Source: Pedobacter kyonggii (lineage in GTDB: Bacteria > Bacteroidota > Bacteroidia > Sphingobacteriales > Sphingobacteriaceae). From it: a DNA stretch of 64,000 bases. Position 1 is the stretch's first letter. Each line of letters starts with the position of its first letter. A program made the position numbers and the translations under genes. Under the pieces are notes generated by a model, which did no database searches, was not told the DNA's origin, and was given only the letters and a program-made list of their open reading frames with translations. Where the stretch lies: the NCBI RefSeq assembly GCF_004310665.1, contig NZ_SIXF01000021.1, positions 32,397 to 96,396 on the forward strand, given 5' to 3'. Of this stretch, positions 46,325 through 56,130 are shown in pieces.

Positions 46325-48057
46325 TATTTGTTGTGTTTGATAATGATCATTCTTGCTTTATTTGCTGGTGTACTGCCTGTGCCCGACTGGCCAATAAGTG
46401 CCACGGTGTAAATTCCGGGCTCTTGTACAGGCAATCCCCTTCCTAATTTCTGATAAAGGGTTTTATCTGCAATAAATGCCTCGCTTTTTAGTACTTCGAT
46501 ATCGTTGGCCCATATGCCCGGTACTACATTGGGTTTAGAACGGTAGGCCATAATTTCGAATGCTTTTTGATTGAAGACATTGCTGATATATGGCCGCTCG
46601 AACAAGGGCTGGCCAGGTTGAAGGTTAACACCTGCATTTGCATTGTCATTCCCTCCCGCTGAAGATTGCCCGTTGCTTTGTGTAAAAGTGATGTAAGGAT
46701 TGCCCACCGAAAGATTTAAAAATCTTTTAAAGAAGAAATAGTGGTATTGATTGCGGCTGTAAGTAGCATCGTCTTCTGTCCCAAGATAGGTTGTACCACT
46801 TAAATCGTTGGCTACAATAAGCACCTTAGGTGTACCTGATTGATCTTGATATAACCATGCAGTATAGTTTTGCGCAGAACGCAGCACCTGACTGGCACAG
46901 GCAATGGTTTTTCCAGATGCATCTATAGCCTCAACGATGTGGCTGCCCTGAATAAAGTTGGTATATGCGCCAACTGTACCAAAAGCTAAATTACTCGCGA
47001 TCGTTTTTCCATCTACCTTAAAACTTACATTTTGTGCAGCAAGACCATTTACCCCCTGTACCCTGAAATAAGTGTTGTTGGCCGATGGACTGTTATCATT
47101 AATCACCTGAAATGAATTTTGATAGGTTGATGAAGTTTCGTCAAGCTCGTTAATCAAATAATCAAATTTTTGCGGAGCGATTAAAATGGTATAAATACCT
47201 CCTGGCTGGTAGGTTTGAATCGGTGCATAAGTCTGATTGGTAGCGTTCATCAAATCCATCGGAATGGTTGATGTAGGCGGATCGATCAGGGTAATCGCAT
47301 CCAAGCCACTGCCTAAGGCTGGCATCTGTCTGCCATCGGCCATTAGTATTTTAAACTGATAGGTTCCATAAGGGATTTCTATATAATCAGAAGTTCTGCT
47401 TGCGGAGCTGATATTATTGGTCCTGGCATCAACCAAAGTACCATCGGCATAAGCCAGCGATACATCTCCGCTTAACTCTTCCTGTCTTCCACTGCTGTTA
47501 ACCGCGGGGTTTTTAATGGCACCGGATAGATTTACAATCCTGATTTTAAAATGATCGGGTTTTGATGGTGCGGTAACCCCTCTTTTAACAGGAACAACTT
47601 CTGGTTGCCCGTCCATAGCAAAAGTTGGCAACAGAAAGTAATCGGTTGGATTGTTATAATCGTTTTTTACATCGAGTTTTACATTACCTGCAACTACAGG
47701 TGCATAACTTCTCGCCATAAAATCCAGTTTTGCCGTTTCCTGTGCATCGAACAGATCCTGTGGAATAAACCAGGTTTTCCCTAATTGTCCGTTTGAGGGA
47801 AAATATGAGGTACCCGGATATTGCTGGCTATTGGGTTTGTTAGGTTCCCTCACTACGAAATTGGTCAAGCTATCACCATTGACAATCACCTGATTAAAAC
47901 CTGCTACATTGATAATCCGGGCGGTTGAGTTGACACGGTTCTGAGTGAGCGTCCTATTGTCTGATTCAAAATCAACTTTATCCTTTTTACAGCATTGAAA
48001 CAACAGCATCACACTGAAAAACAGCAGACTAAAGCATTTATAATTTATCTTATTCAT
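46324..48057 (-). CDS. DUF4397-like surface lipoprotein
   Basis: A 577-residue lipoprotein (Cys22/Cys23 in LLFQCCKKDK). Internal repeats such as ARIINVAGFNQVIVNGDSL, FKIRIVNLSGAIKNPAVNS and TYFRVQGVNGLAAQNVSFKV, then NYTAWLYQDQSGTPKVLIVAND, resemble the DUF4397 beta domain found in bacterial surface proteins. The start is fused to the receptor stop as TAATG (48055-48059), so it sits where SusD would sit in a sugar locus, but it has none of the SusD helical repeats or C-terminal signature. It may be the surface capture partner of the receptor; that role is inferred from position only. Confidence 0.72.
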   Translation of the reverse strand: MNKINYKCFSLLFFSVMLLFQCCKKDKVDFESDNRTLTQNRVNSTARIINVAGFNQVIVNGDSLTNFVVREPNKPNSQQYPGTSYFPSNGQLGKTWFIPQDLFDAQETAKLDFMARSYAPVVAGNVKLDVKNDYNNPTDYFLLPTFAMDGQPEVVPVKRGVTAPSKPDHFKIRIVNLSGAIKNPAVNSSGRQEELSGDVSLAYADGTLVDARTNNISSASRTSDYIEIPYGTYQFKILMADGRQMPALGSGLDAITLIDPPTSTIPMDLMNATNQTYAPIQTYQPGGIYTILIAPQKFDYLINELDETSSTYQNSFQVINDNSPSANNTYFRVQGVNGLAAQNVSFKVDGKTIASNLAFGTVGAYTNFIQGSHIVEAIDASGKTIACASQVLRSAQNYTAWLYQDQSGTPKVLIVANDLSGTTYLGTEDDATYSRNQYHYFFFKRFLNLSVGNPYITFTQSNGQSSAGGNDNANAGVNLQPGQPLFERPYISNVFNQKAFEIMAYRSKPNVVPGIWANDIEVLKSEAFIADKTLYQKLGRGLPVQEPGIYTVALIGQSGTGSTPANKARMIIIKHNK

Positions 48058-51000
48058 TATTTAAATAGATTATAGGTAAAGCCTAACATAATTTCGGCAC
48101 CGCGGGTATAACTTCTGTTAATGTATTCGTTGCCGTACCATTTGCCCCCTGTTTGTGGGTTGGCATAAACGGTTTTGATATCGGGATTAAGGATATTTTT
48201 AGCATAACCTTTAAACCTGACACTTTTACTCAGGCGCTGACTGAATACAAAATCTAAAACAGGCACCGGAAGGGTATATAAATCGGGTTCTCCGGTCAGG
48301 TTAATCTGTACCAAACGTTCGCCTACCACGTTAAAGGTTAAGGTAAAATCAGAGCCCGATTTTGGGTTCTCATAATTTAACCAGGCATTGATAGAATAAG
48401 GTGCCTGCTCAAAAAGCGGACTGTTTTTTGGCGTATAACGATCGAGTGAGCGGATGGCTTCGTAACGTTGTGGTGTTTTTTTGATATCGCTCTGTGCCAG
48501 CAACAAGTTAGAACCGAAGTAGAAATTCTTCAACGGATCCCACATATTACCCAGGCTTTTTACCACCTCCAACTCGAGTCCCCATACCCTACCCACGTTC
48601 GGATCGTTCTGAAACTGGATGGTTGGAAACTCGGGATAAGTTGCCGCTAAACCTGCGGTTTGCAAACTAAAAACCTTTACCAACTGGTTTTCTATGCGTT
48701 TACCAAATGCAGAAAAAGCAAGAACTTCCCCTTTTGCCGGGAACCATTCCCACCTAAAATCAAGGTTTTGGGTAAACTGGTTTTTAAGGTTTGGATTACC
48801 CACAACCAAACCCATCTGAAAGGCATCGAACTCGAACACATTGGTAATTTCCCTTAACTCCGGCCGGGCCAAAGTGGTGTTATAAGCACTGCGGAAATTC
48901 ATGTTATCGTTTAGCGTATAAGTTGCGTTAACAGAGTAAAATGGCTTATAACCCGTTTTATATACCGAGTTTGGATTTATTGGATTCAATGGGATTTTGC
49001 TTCCATTTACACCGCCTGCGGTAAGCGAAGGATCTAAAAACACACCAGAGGTATCAACAGATGAACCGATGTTGGTCATCTCGAAACGTACGCCACCGGC
49101 AATACGCAGTTTTTCGGTCAGCTTTAAATCGAGCATACCATAAAAGGCATTGGTTTCGAAATAGCCGGTATAGTTATTTGGCGATTTCTGACTATTGTAT
49201 AAAAACCCACCGATGGGCATCATGCCTTCGCCCTGGTTTCCGGTAGGAAGTTTAACACCAATAAATTCACTGCTTACCAACCGGTTCAGATTACCTTCGG
49301 CACCGTAAAGTGGTAAAGATCCGTTGCTGGTAAAGTTAGATCCGGGCAAGAAAAGTTGGTTTTCATTAAACTCACGGTCTCTGAACAGGTAATTTACACC
49401 GGTTTTTAACTCTTGTTTCTGTCCGAGGAATTTAAATGGAATGCTTAAATCGCCTTTATAATTGTAATTTTTCTCGTCAAGGTTTCTCCATCTTCTTCCA
49501 TTAGGTTCAGCTTGGATAATGCCGTAAGGGCCAAAACCATTAACATAACCTGAGGTTAAGGCATAAAGATGTTTGGTATAAACAGTTGCAGGAGCGCTAC
49601 TTCCTGTTCCAACGGTATAGTAACCACCACCCCTTGGGCTGTAGTCGGCTAAACTGGCAAAACGGAAATCAGGATCGTTTTGTTTCGACCTCGAACTGGC
49701 TACATTATAACTTAAGCGCGGCGATAATTCTTTATCAAAAAACTTATGCTCGCCCTGTAAGTTAAACGTGTTCAGGTTACGGAAGGTTTGTTTCAGCGAA
49801 TAAGTTGTTGTTTTAACCTCCCCCGGTAATCCCGTATATTCGTAGCGGCCAGCTAAATTAGTGGCTTTGGTTTCGCCGCCCCAGCTGCCCAGGTATTGCA
49901 TGCTGATTTCGTTACGTTTATTAAACTGATAAGTAACGCCCACCAAGGTTCCATAGTTTAACGTTTCTACACCTGTGTTTTCTTTATAAGTTTGGTATTT
50001 ACCCATAAATAAACTGTTTGGTGTAATGTAGTTTGGAATATTACGTGGACTGTACACATCTGGGTTACCGGTAACCACGCCCTGGTAAATACTATATTGG
50101 GTTAAATCGCCTCCGCTGATGTCGGTAATGCGGCGATAATAATTCCCACCCATGATTAAACCCAGTTTATGCTTTTTAAAAATATTAAAACTGTTGCCAT
50201 ACGTAGCCGAATACAACTGGTTTAGCGGTGCTTTTTTGTACTGCGTAGTCATTACCGGATCGAAAGACTGCATGATGTTGTTAATGCGTGCTACTTCCTG
50301 GTAGGCTGTTGGGCTATAATTGCTGTTGGCAATCATGCTTTGGATAGAGCCCAGCCCATTTGGATACTGACTTGCCAGGTTTTTAAAGTCGCTGCTCAAG
50401 TTTTTACCACTGATTTTATTACCGAAAGACCCCATATCGCTGTTCCAGAAGCTATTGTATTGTCCGCCGATACCCACATTTGAGTTTACACCCGATTGGG
50501 CAATAATTTCGAACGTTTCCTTTTCTGGAACAGATTTGGTTTTTAGCTCCACAATACCCGCAGCTGCATCAGCAGGTTTATCAGGCGTTACGGTTTTATA
50601 AATGGTAATGTTATCGAGCAGTGATGCCGGAACCAGATCAAGGGGTATGGTGCTCCTGTCAGGATCAGACGAGGCTAAACGAACGCCATTCAATTGTCCG
50701 ATTACACTCCTATCCCCCAAACCGCGGATGGCTACATATTTATCATCGGTTACGGTAACACCTGATACACGTTGCAATGCCTGTGTAGTGGTAATGCTAC
50801 CGGTGCGTTCAATCTGTTGTGACGATATTGCATCCTGGATGATTGATGACTTTTTGCGTTCTTCCAATACCGCCACCTCAGTATTTGCCTTTCTCCTGGC
50901 CTGAACCATTACCTCACTTAACTGTGTTGATGAGGCTTTTAAGGCAATGTTCAACGCTTTGGTATTGGCATCTACTTTAATTTCACGGCTACTGTAGCCC

Positions 51001-51632
51001 ATGTAAGAAATAACCAGGGTAGCACCTCCTTCAGGAACGGTAATCCTGAAATTTCCGTTCACATCCGTCGAAGCTGAAGCAGCCCCACCTTTAACCTTTA
51101 TACTTACGCCGATCAGTGTTTCCTTGTTCTTTTCATCGAAAACGGTTCCGGTAATTAAAATCGGTACAGGTTTTCGGGTGATTACCACATAACCTTCTAC
51201 CACATTATATTTAAGATTGGTATTGGCTAAAATGTTGTTCAAAGCCTCAGCAACAGTAATGTTTTCGGCACTAAGGTTAATCTTTTTGCTTACTTTGTTC
51301 AGCAGGCTTACCGCTACATTAATTTGGATATTCCCCTGTTTTTCTACAACAGCCAAACTATTTTCTATCGTTGCAGCTTCGAGTTTGAGTTTGATTTTCC
51401 GATTCAGATCCTGACCTGATACATTACTGGCGAAGAGTACACCTAAGCTGGTAAGATTTGCAAGGATCACTAGAAAAGAGCATTTCATAAAGAAATAAAT
51501 TTTATCTGCGGGCAGATTGTTATCAGCCATCTGCCTCAGTTTCTTTTTAACATGGTACAAGGCATTATAACATTGCCTTGCATATCGAAAAGAAACATGC
51601 AGATGTAATACTTTTTGCATATTTTTGATCAT
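48057..51632 (-). CDS. STN-containing TonB-dependent receptor of the FAS1 operon
   Basis: A 1191-residue receptor able to signal to FecR. The start at 51632 gives a long N-terminus; MKCSFLVILANL at residue 49 (51488) begins the actual signal-peptide core, so the true start may be as late as 51488. An STN domain follows (about 75-130, IKLKLEAATIENSLAVVEKQ), then a CarboxypepD_reg-like domain (about 155-230), a plug with IERTGSITTTQALQRVSGVTV and VAIRGLGDRSVIGQLNGVRLASSD, and the barrel ending MLGFTYNLFK. It is first in the block of surface proteins, and a non-SusD lipoprotein overlaps its stop. Substrate unknown. Confidence 0.9.
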   Translation of the reverse strand: MIKNMQKVLHLHVSFRYARQCYNALYHVKKKLRQMADNNLPADKIYFFMKCSFLVILANLTSLGVLFASNVSGQDLNRKIKLKLEAATIENSLAVVEKQGNIQINVAVSLLNKVSKKINLSAENITVAEALNNILANTNLKYNVVEGYVVITRKPVPILITGTVFDEKNKETLIGVSIKVKGGAASASTDVNGNFRITVPEGGATLVISYMGYSSREIKVDANTKALNIALKASSTQLSEVMVQARRKANTEVAVLEERKKSSIIQDAISSQQIERTGSITTTQALQRVSGVTVTDDKYVAIRGLGDRSVIGQLNGVRLASSDPDRSTIPLDLVPASLLDNITIYKTVTPDKPADAAAGIVELKTKSVPEKETFEIIAQSGVNSNVGIGGQYNSFWNSDMGSFGNKISGKNLSSDFKNLASQYPNGLGSIQSMIANSNYSPTAYQEVARINNIMQSFDPVMTTQYKKAPLNQLYSATYGNSFNIFKKHKLGLIMGGNYYRRITDISGGDLTQYSIYQGVVTGNPDVYSPRNIPNYITPNSLFMGKYQTYKENTGVETLNYGTLVGVTYQFNKRNEISMQYLGSWGGETKATNLAGRYEYTGLPGEVKTTTYSLKQTFRNLNTFNLQGEHKFFDKELSPRLSYNVASSRSKQNDPDFRFASLADYSPRGGGYYTVGTGSSAPATVYTKHLYALTSGYVNGFGPYGIIQAEPNGRRWRNLDEKNYNYKGDLSIPFKFLGQKQELKTGVNYLFRDREFNENQLFLPGSNFTSNGSLPLYGAEGNLNRLVSSEFIGVKLPTGNQGEGMMPIGGFLYNSQKSPNNYTGYFETNAFYGMLDLKLTEKLRIAGGVRFEMTNIGSSVDTSGVFLDPSLTAGGVNGSKIPLNPINPNSVYKTGYKPFYSVNATYTLNDNMNFRSAYNTTLARPELREITNVFEFDAFQMGLVVGNPNLKNQFTQNLDFRWEWFPAKGEVLAFSAFGKRIENQLVKVFSLQTAGLAATYPEFPTIQFQNDPNVGRVWGLELEVVKSLGNMWDPLKNFYFGSNLLLAQSDIKKTPQRYEAIRSLDRYTPKNSPLFEQAPYSINAWLNYENPKSGSDFTLTFNVVGERLVQINLTGEPDLYTLPVPVLDFVFSQRLSKSVRFKGYAKNILNPDIKTVYANPQTGGKWYGNEYINRSYTRGAEIMLGFTYNLFK

Positions 51633-51633
51633 T

Positions 51634-51755
51634 ATGATTTTTCGCCTTCGGGCGGATATTATGAATACTTTATCGTGGGCTGACGGGTCTTCGAAAACAG
51701 CCAGTCCGTTGATGATTTACGCGTCCTCCTTCAAAGGGGGGACGTTTTTATTTTT
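51634..51755 (+). ncRNA. Candidate cis-antisense sRNA opposite the receptor leader (locus B)
   Basis: TATTTTTG (51620-51627) on the plus strand is a perfect TAnnTTTG -7 element a few bases inside the annotated receptor start. An RNA from about 51634 would contain a CGCC-TTCG-GGCG tetraloop hairpin (51643-51654) and end at a strong terminator at 51722-51755, giving about 120 nt antisense to the receptor leader. The arrangement mirrors locus A at 30361-30472. No clear -33 TTTG was found. Confidence 0.42.
51722..51755 (+). terminator. Antisense-strand intrinsic terminator at the fecR-receptor junction
   Basis: A 10-bp stem with two G-T pairs (51722-51731 with 51735-51744) and a three-base CAA loop is followed by TTTTTATTTTT. 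No plus-strand protein gene ends here. The T-run is on the strand opposite the operon, 33 bp after the fecR stop. Confidence 0.75.
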
Positions 51756-51787
51756 AGTCTGTTTGTTACATCCCCATCCTTTCTTTC

Positions 51788-52810
51788 CTAAAAAATGCTA
51801 ACATGATTTTGATTGATTTTATATTTAAAATTACCCGCAACACTGAGGATCTTAACGAGCTTGCTTACCGGGATATCGGTGGTTAAATTCACCCTGATCT
51901 GCCTTTCGGCCAGCAGCGGGTTCTTAATTTGGATAACAACATTATAGGTTCTTTCCAAAATGGCAGCAATATCTGCAAGCTTTGTCTTCCTGAACACCAG
52001 TTTTCCGTTTTTCCATCCACTAATATCGCTAACAGGTGTGCTACCCAATTCGTGCTGCCCGGTTTTCTCGTTCCACACCACACTTTGGCCCGGCAACAAT
52101 ACGGCAATTGGATGCAATACCTTGTTTACTTCACGGTCTACCCTTACCTTTCCGGTACTGACTAAAACACTAACCGGTTGATTTAAAAAAGCATCAACTT
52201 TAAAAGAGGTACCCAATACCCTGGTTACTACATTTCCGGTGTGGATGATAAATGGCCTTTTCGGATTTTTAGTGACTTCAAAAAAAGCTTCCCCCCTTAA
52301 AGATATCGCCCGCAGGTTCGTGGCGAATTTTGAAGGAAAAGAAAGAGTACTTCCTGCTCCGAGATATACCACAGAGCTATCGGGCAAAAGAATTCTGGAA
52401 CGTTTTCCTTTTGGGTTTTCGAAATGCTGAACCAGTGCATTTTGTTGAGATGTTTTGTTCAGCCTTGGGATTAATATTGAAATTGAACCGATAAGCACCA
52501 AAATAGCTGCCGCATACGATAAATACCTACGGAGTTTTATCTTTTTTGGTGCTAAGGCTAAAATTTTTGTCTCACTGTCCTCAATATTTTCGGCCGATTG
52601 CCTTTCGTGGAATTTCACAAGTGCCTGCGCAACATCGGGTTCATTGTATTGATCAATGTTTGATGAAGCCATCTCGTCCATCACCTCATCAAAAAGCGCA
52701 GAAAGATCATCTGTAGATAGCAGCGATTTTATTTGAACAGTTTCTTCCGCTGTACATCCGCCGTTAATATATTTCCTGATGAGTGCTTTTTTTTCTGTTT
52801 TATGATCCAT
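51788..52810 (-). CDS. FecR-family anti-sigma factor (FAS1 operon)
   Basis: A 340-residue inner-membrane anti-sigma factor. The N-terminal cytoplasmic part (1-92) precedes one transmembrane helix (about 97-115). The periplasmic FecR domain (about 125-240) has RSRILLPDSSVVYLGAGSTL and ISLRGEAFFEVTKNPKRPFII, and a C-terminal DUF4974-like domain (about 265-340) begins KLVFRKTKLADIAAILERTY. It should hold the ECF sigma factor encoded 80 bp upstream and take a signal from the STN domain of the receptor encoded downstream. Confidence 0.92.
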   Translation of the reverse strand: MDHKTEKKALIRKYINGGCTAEETVQIKSLLSTDDLSALFDEVMDEMASSNIDQYNEPDVAQALVKFHERQSAENIEDSETKILALAPKKIKLRRYLSYAAAILVLIGSISILIPRLNKTSQQNALVQHFENPKGKRSRILLPDSSVVYLGAGSTLSFPSKFATNLRAISLRGEAFFEVTKNPKRPFIIHTGNVVTRVLGTSFKVDAFLNQPVSVLVSTGKVRVDREVNKVLHPIAVLLPGQSVVWNEKTGQHELGSTPVSDISGWKNGKLVFRKTKLADIAAILERTYNVVIQIKNPLLAERQIRVNLTTDIPVSKLVKILSVAGNFKYKINQNHVSIF

Positions 52811-52890
52811 TGATGTTGTTCTTCAATAGTCATAACACAGCTTTTTAAGGGTACCACCTATCAAATGGTAAAAAAATATATTTTTTTTAT

Positions 52891-53502
52891 TTAAGAAGGT
52901 AAAACCAAGACGATATAAGGCGCCAGAAGTAAAAAAAGGGTAAAATCAGCATGTTCTTTTATGTGCTGCCTGAAAAAGCTAAGCGCCGCAACCATATAAT
53001 TTTCGACCGTATTTACAGAAAGGTTCATATCACTGGCAATTTCGGCATAGGTTTTATTTTCCTCCCTGCTCATCTGGAATACTTTTCTGCGGGCAGGGCT
53101 TAACTGGCTAAGTTTTTCGCGGTAAATCTCTTCGAGCTGTGCGTACACCAGTGCATCATCAGCGGGCCGCGATTTCACAACCTCGGTCTCAAGCTGTTCA
53201 TCAAGCTCAACAGCGGCCATTATTTTTTTACGGTAATGGTTGTACAGCGCATTTTTGACCGAGCGGTAAAGATATGGACCCAGATCGGTTTCTATTGAAA
53301 TCTCACCCTGTTTCTTCCACAGACCGAGCATCACATCCATCACCAGTTCTTCTGCAACAAAAGTATCTTTAATATTTTTTAAGGCATAACGGTATAAGGC
53401 AGAATAGTACCGTTTAAAGAGCAGATCGAAGGCAGCTGAACTTCCGTTTTTATGCTTTTCTAACAGTACTGCATCCGGTAAATCTTTTATTTCGTTGAAC
53501 AT
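52891..53502 (-). CDS. ECF-type RNA polymerase sigma factor (FAS1 operon)
   Basis: A 203-residue ECF sigma factor with region 2 (AAFDLLFKRYYSALYRYALKN, then VAEELVMDVMLGLWKK) and region 4 (LSPARRKVFQMSREENKTYAEIASDMNLSVNTVENYMVAAL). The C-terminus ends in a hydrophobic stretch (FTLFLLLAPYIVLVLPS), often seen in Bacteroidetes sigma factors of this kind. It is first in the operon reading to 36079 and should activate the receptor promoter once FecR lets go. TATTTTTG on the minus strand (53536-53529) could be its -7 element. Confidence 0.93.
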   Translation of the reverse strand: MFNEIKDLPDAVLLEKHKNGSSAAFDLLFKRYYSALYRYALKNIKDTFVAEELVMDVMLGLWKKQGEISIETDLGPYLYRSVKNALYNHYRKKIMAAVELDEQLETEVVKSRPADDALVYAQLEEIYREKLSQLSPARRKVFQMSREENKTYAEIASDMNLSVNTVENYMVAALSFFRQHIKEHADFTLFLLLAPYIVLVLPS

Positions 53503-53528
53503 GCCTTGCGAAGAGAATCTCTGTGCAG

Positions 53529-53536
53529 CAAAAATA
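53529..53536 (-). promoter_or_regulatory. Possible -7 element of the sigma gene
   Basis: TATTTTTG on the minus strand fits TAnnTTTG and would give a leader of about 20 nt. No TTTG was found at the right distance, so support is weak. Confidence 0.3.
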
Positions 53537-53622
53537 AAATCTATAACAACGCTTTATATTAAGGCAATATTAAGTTATTGAACATGATCAATATTGATTA
53601 TTTCAGGTCAAACGTTTGGATG

Positions 53623-53636
53623 TGAACGGCCGTTCA
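53623..53636. promoter_or_regulatory. 14-bp perfect palindrome, TetR-operator-like
   Basis: TGAACGGCCGTTCA is a perfect 14-bp palindrome, and CAAACGTTTG (53609-53618) is another one 5 bp away. They lie 107-134 bp above the sigma gene. The first has the shape of operators used by TetR-type repressors, but no such gene is in the window. Confidence 0.35.
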
Positions 53637-53806
53637 ATAATAAACACAAATAAACCACAACATTCGTTGCGGCTTATTTTACCTAACCAAAACCTAATGG
53701 ATATAACCAATAACTATGGCACAAACCTAGAAACGAAACATGAACAAAAAATGAAGTTTCGATTCAGATCAAGCCTGACTGATAAATAATGACCGTAATG
53801 TTTTAA

Positions 53807-53863
53807 TGGAGTTGTAGAGGAAGGAATCGAACCTTCGGCGTGCTCCCAAAAAAGCGCTCTACA
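53807..53863 (-). pseudogene. tRNA-like minihelix (acceptor stem plus T-arm)
   Basis: Read on the minus strand, TGTAGAG (53863-53857) pairs perfectly with CTCTACA (53819-53813) like an acceptor stem. Just inside its 3' strand is a T-arm, GAAGG-TTCGATT-CCTTC (53836-53820), with a canonical TTCRA loop. Between them is a 20-nt stretch with TTTGGGAGCACG, which recalls the 3' half of a tRNA-Pro anticodon arm. A D-arm and a foldable anticodon arm are missing and CCA follows three bases late. It is best read as a tRNA remnant or a mobile-element att site, not a working tRNA. Confidence 0.5.
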
Positions 53864-55361
<1,498 letters not shown>

Positions 55362-55373
55362 AAATTAAAAGCA

Positions 55374-56111
55374 ATGCAAAATATTAAAGGAAAAATAGTT
55401 GCTATCACAGGTGCAAGCAGCGGAATGGGTAAAGCCATTGCGATAGAATTAGCAAAAAACGGTGCAAAGGTTGTTTTGGGTGCAAGGCGAACAGAACAAT
55501 TACAACAAATTGTTGACGAAATTAAAAGCAAAGGTGGTGAAGCCATCTTTGCTCAAATTGACATGAAGAACAAAGCCGATCTAGTTCGTTTGGTAAATGA
55601 AGCAGTTGAGCAACACGGAAAATTAGATGTCATTGTAAACAACGCGGGTGCCAGTCAATTAAGCCGCATTGATGAATTGGATATTGAAGGTTGGGAAGAA
55701 ATGATCGATGTTAACCTCAAAGGCGTTTTGTATGGGATGGCAGCTGCGATTCCCGTTTTCAAACAACAACAATCGGGACATATCGTCAATATCATTTCAA
55801 CTTCAGGAATTAAGATTATCCCAATGCAAGGCGTTTATGCAGGAACTAAAAATGCCATTCGCACTATTGCAGAAGCGTTTCGTCAGGAGTCAGACGGGAA
55901 CATACGCATCACAGGCATTTCGCCCGGATTAGTGAAAACAGATTTTGCGAACAACATCAAAAACGAAGAAATGAAAACAGCTGTTCAACGGGGAATGGAA
56001 CAAATTGCCATCAACCCCATAGCCATTGCCAATGCCGTAATTTATGCAGTAAGCCAACCGGAGGATGTTGAAATTGGCGACATTGTGATTCGTCCGTCAA
56101 AACAAAATTGA
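55374..56111 (+). CDS. Short-chain dehydrogenase/reductase (classical SDR) 1
   Basis: A 245-residue NAD(P)-dependent oxidoreductase with a Rossmann fold. The cofactor motif is TGASSGMG (12-19), followed by the structural NNAG (89-92), a catalytic Ser in the segment NIISTSG (about 139-145), and Tyr155 / Lys159 in YAGTK. Arg38-Arg39 after the second strand favours NADP. It lies 12 bp after the aldo/keto reductase and 19 bp before an AraC regulator gene, so the three are probably cotranscribed. Substrate unknown. Confidence 0.93.
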   Translation: MQNIKGKIVAITGASSGMGKAIAIELAKNGAKVVLGARRTEQLQQIVDEIKSKGGEAIFAQIDMKNKADLVRLVNEAVEQHGKLDVIVNNAGASQLSRIDELDIEGWEEMIDVNLKGVLYGMAAAIPVFKQQQSGHIVNIISTSGIKIIPMQGVYAGTKNAIRTIAEAFRQESDGNIRITGISPGLVKTDFANNIKNEEMKTAVQRGMEQIAINPIAIANAVIYAVSQPEDVEIGDIVIRPSKQN

Positions 56112-56130
56112 TTAAATTCGTAAACGAAAA

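Noticed and set aside
48057-51632. Annotation of the FAS1-operon receptor as a SusC of a sugar PUL
   Set aside because: It carries STN and a receptor plug, but neither a SusD gene nor any glycosidase is in the operon, so a sugar substrate cannot be assumed.
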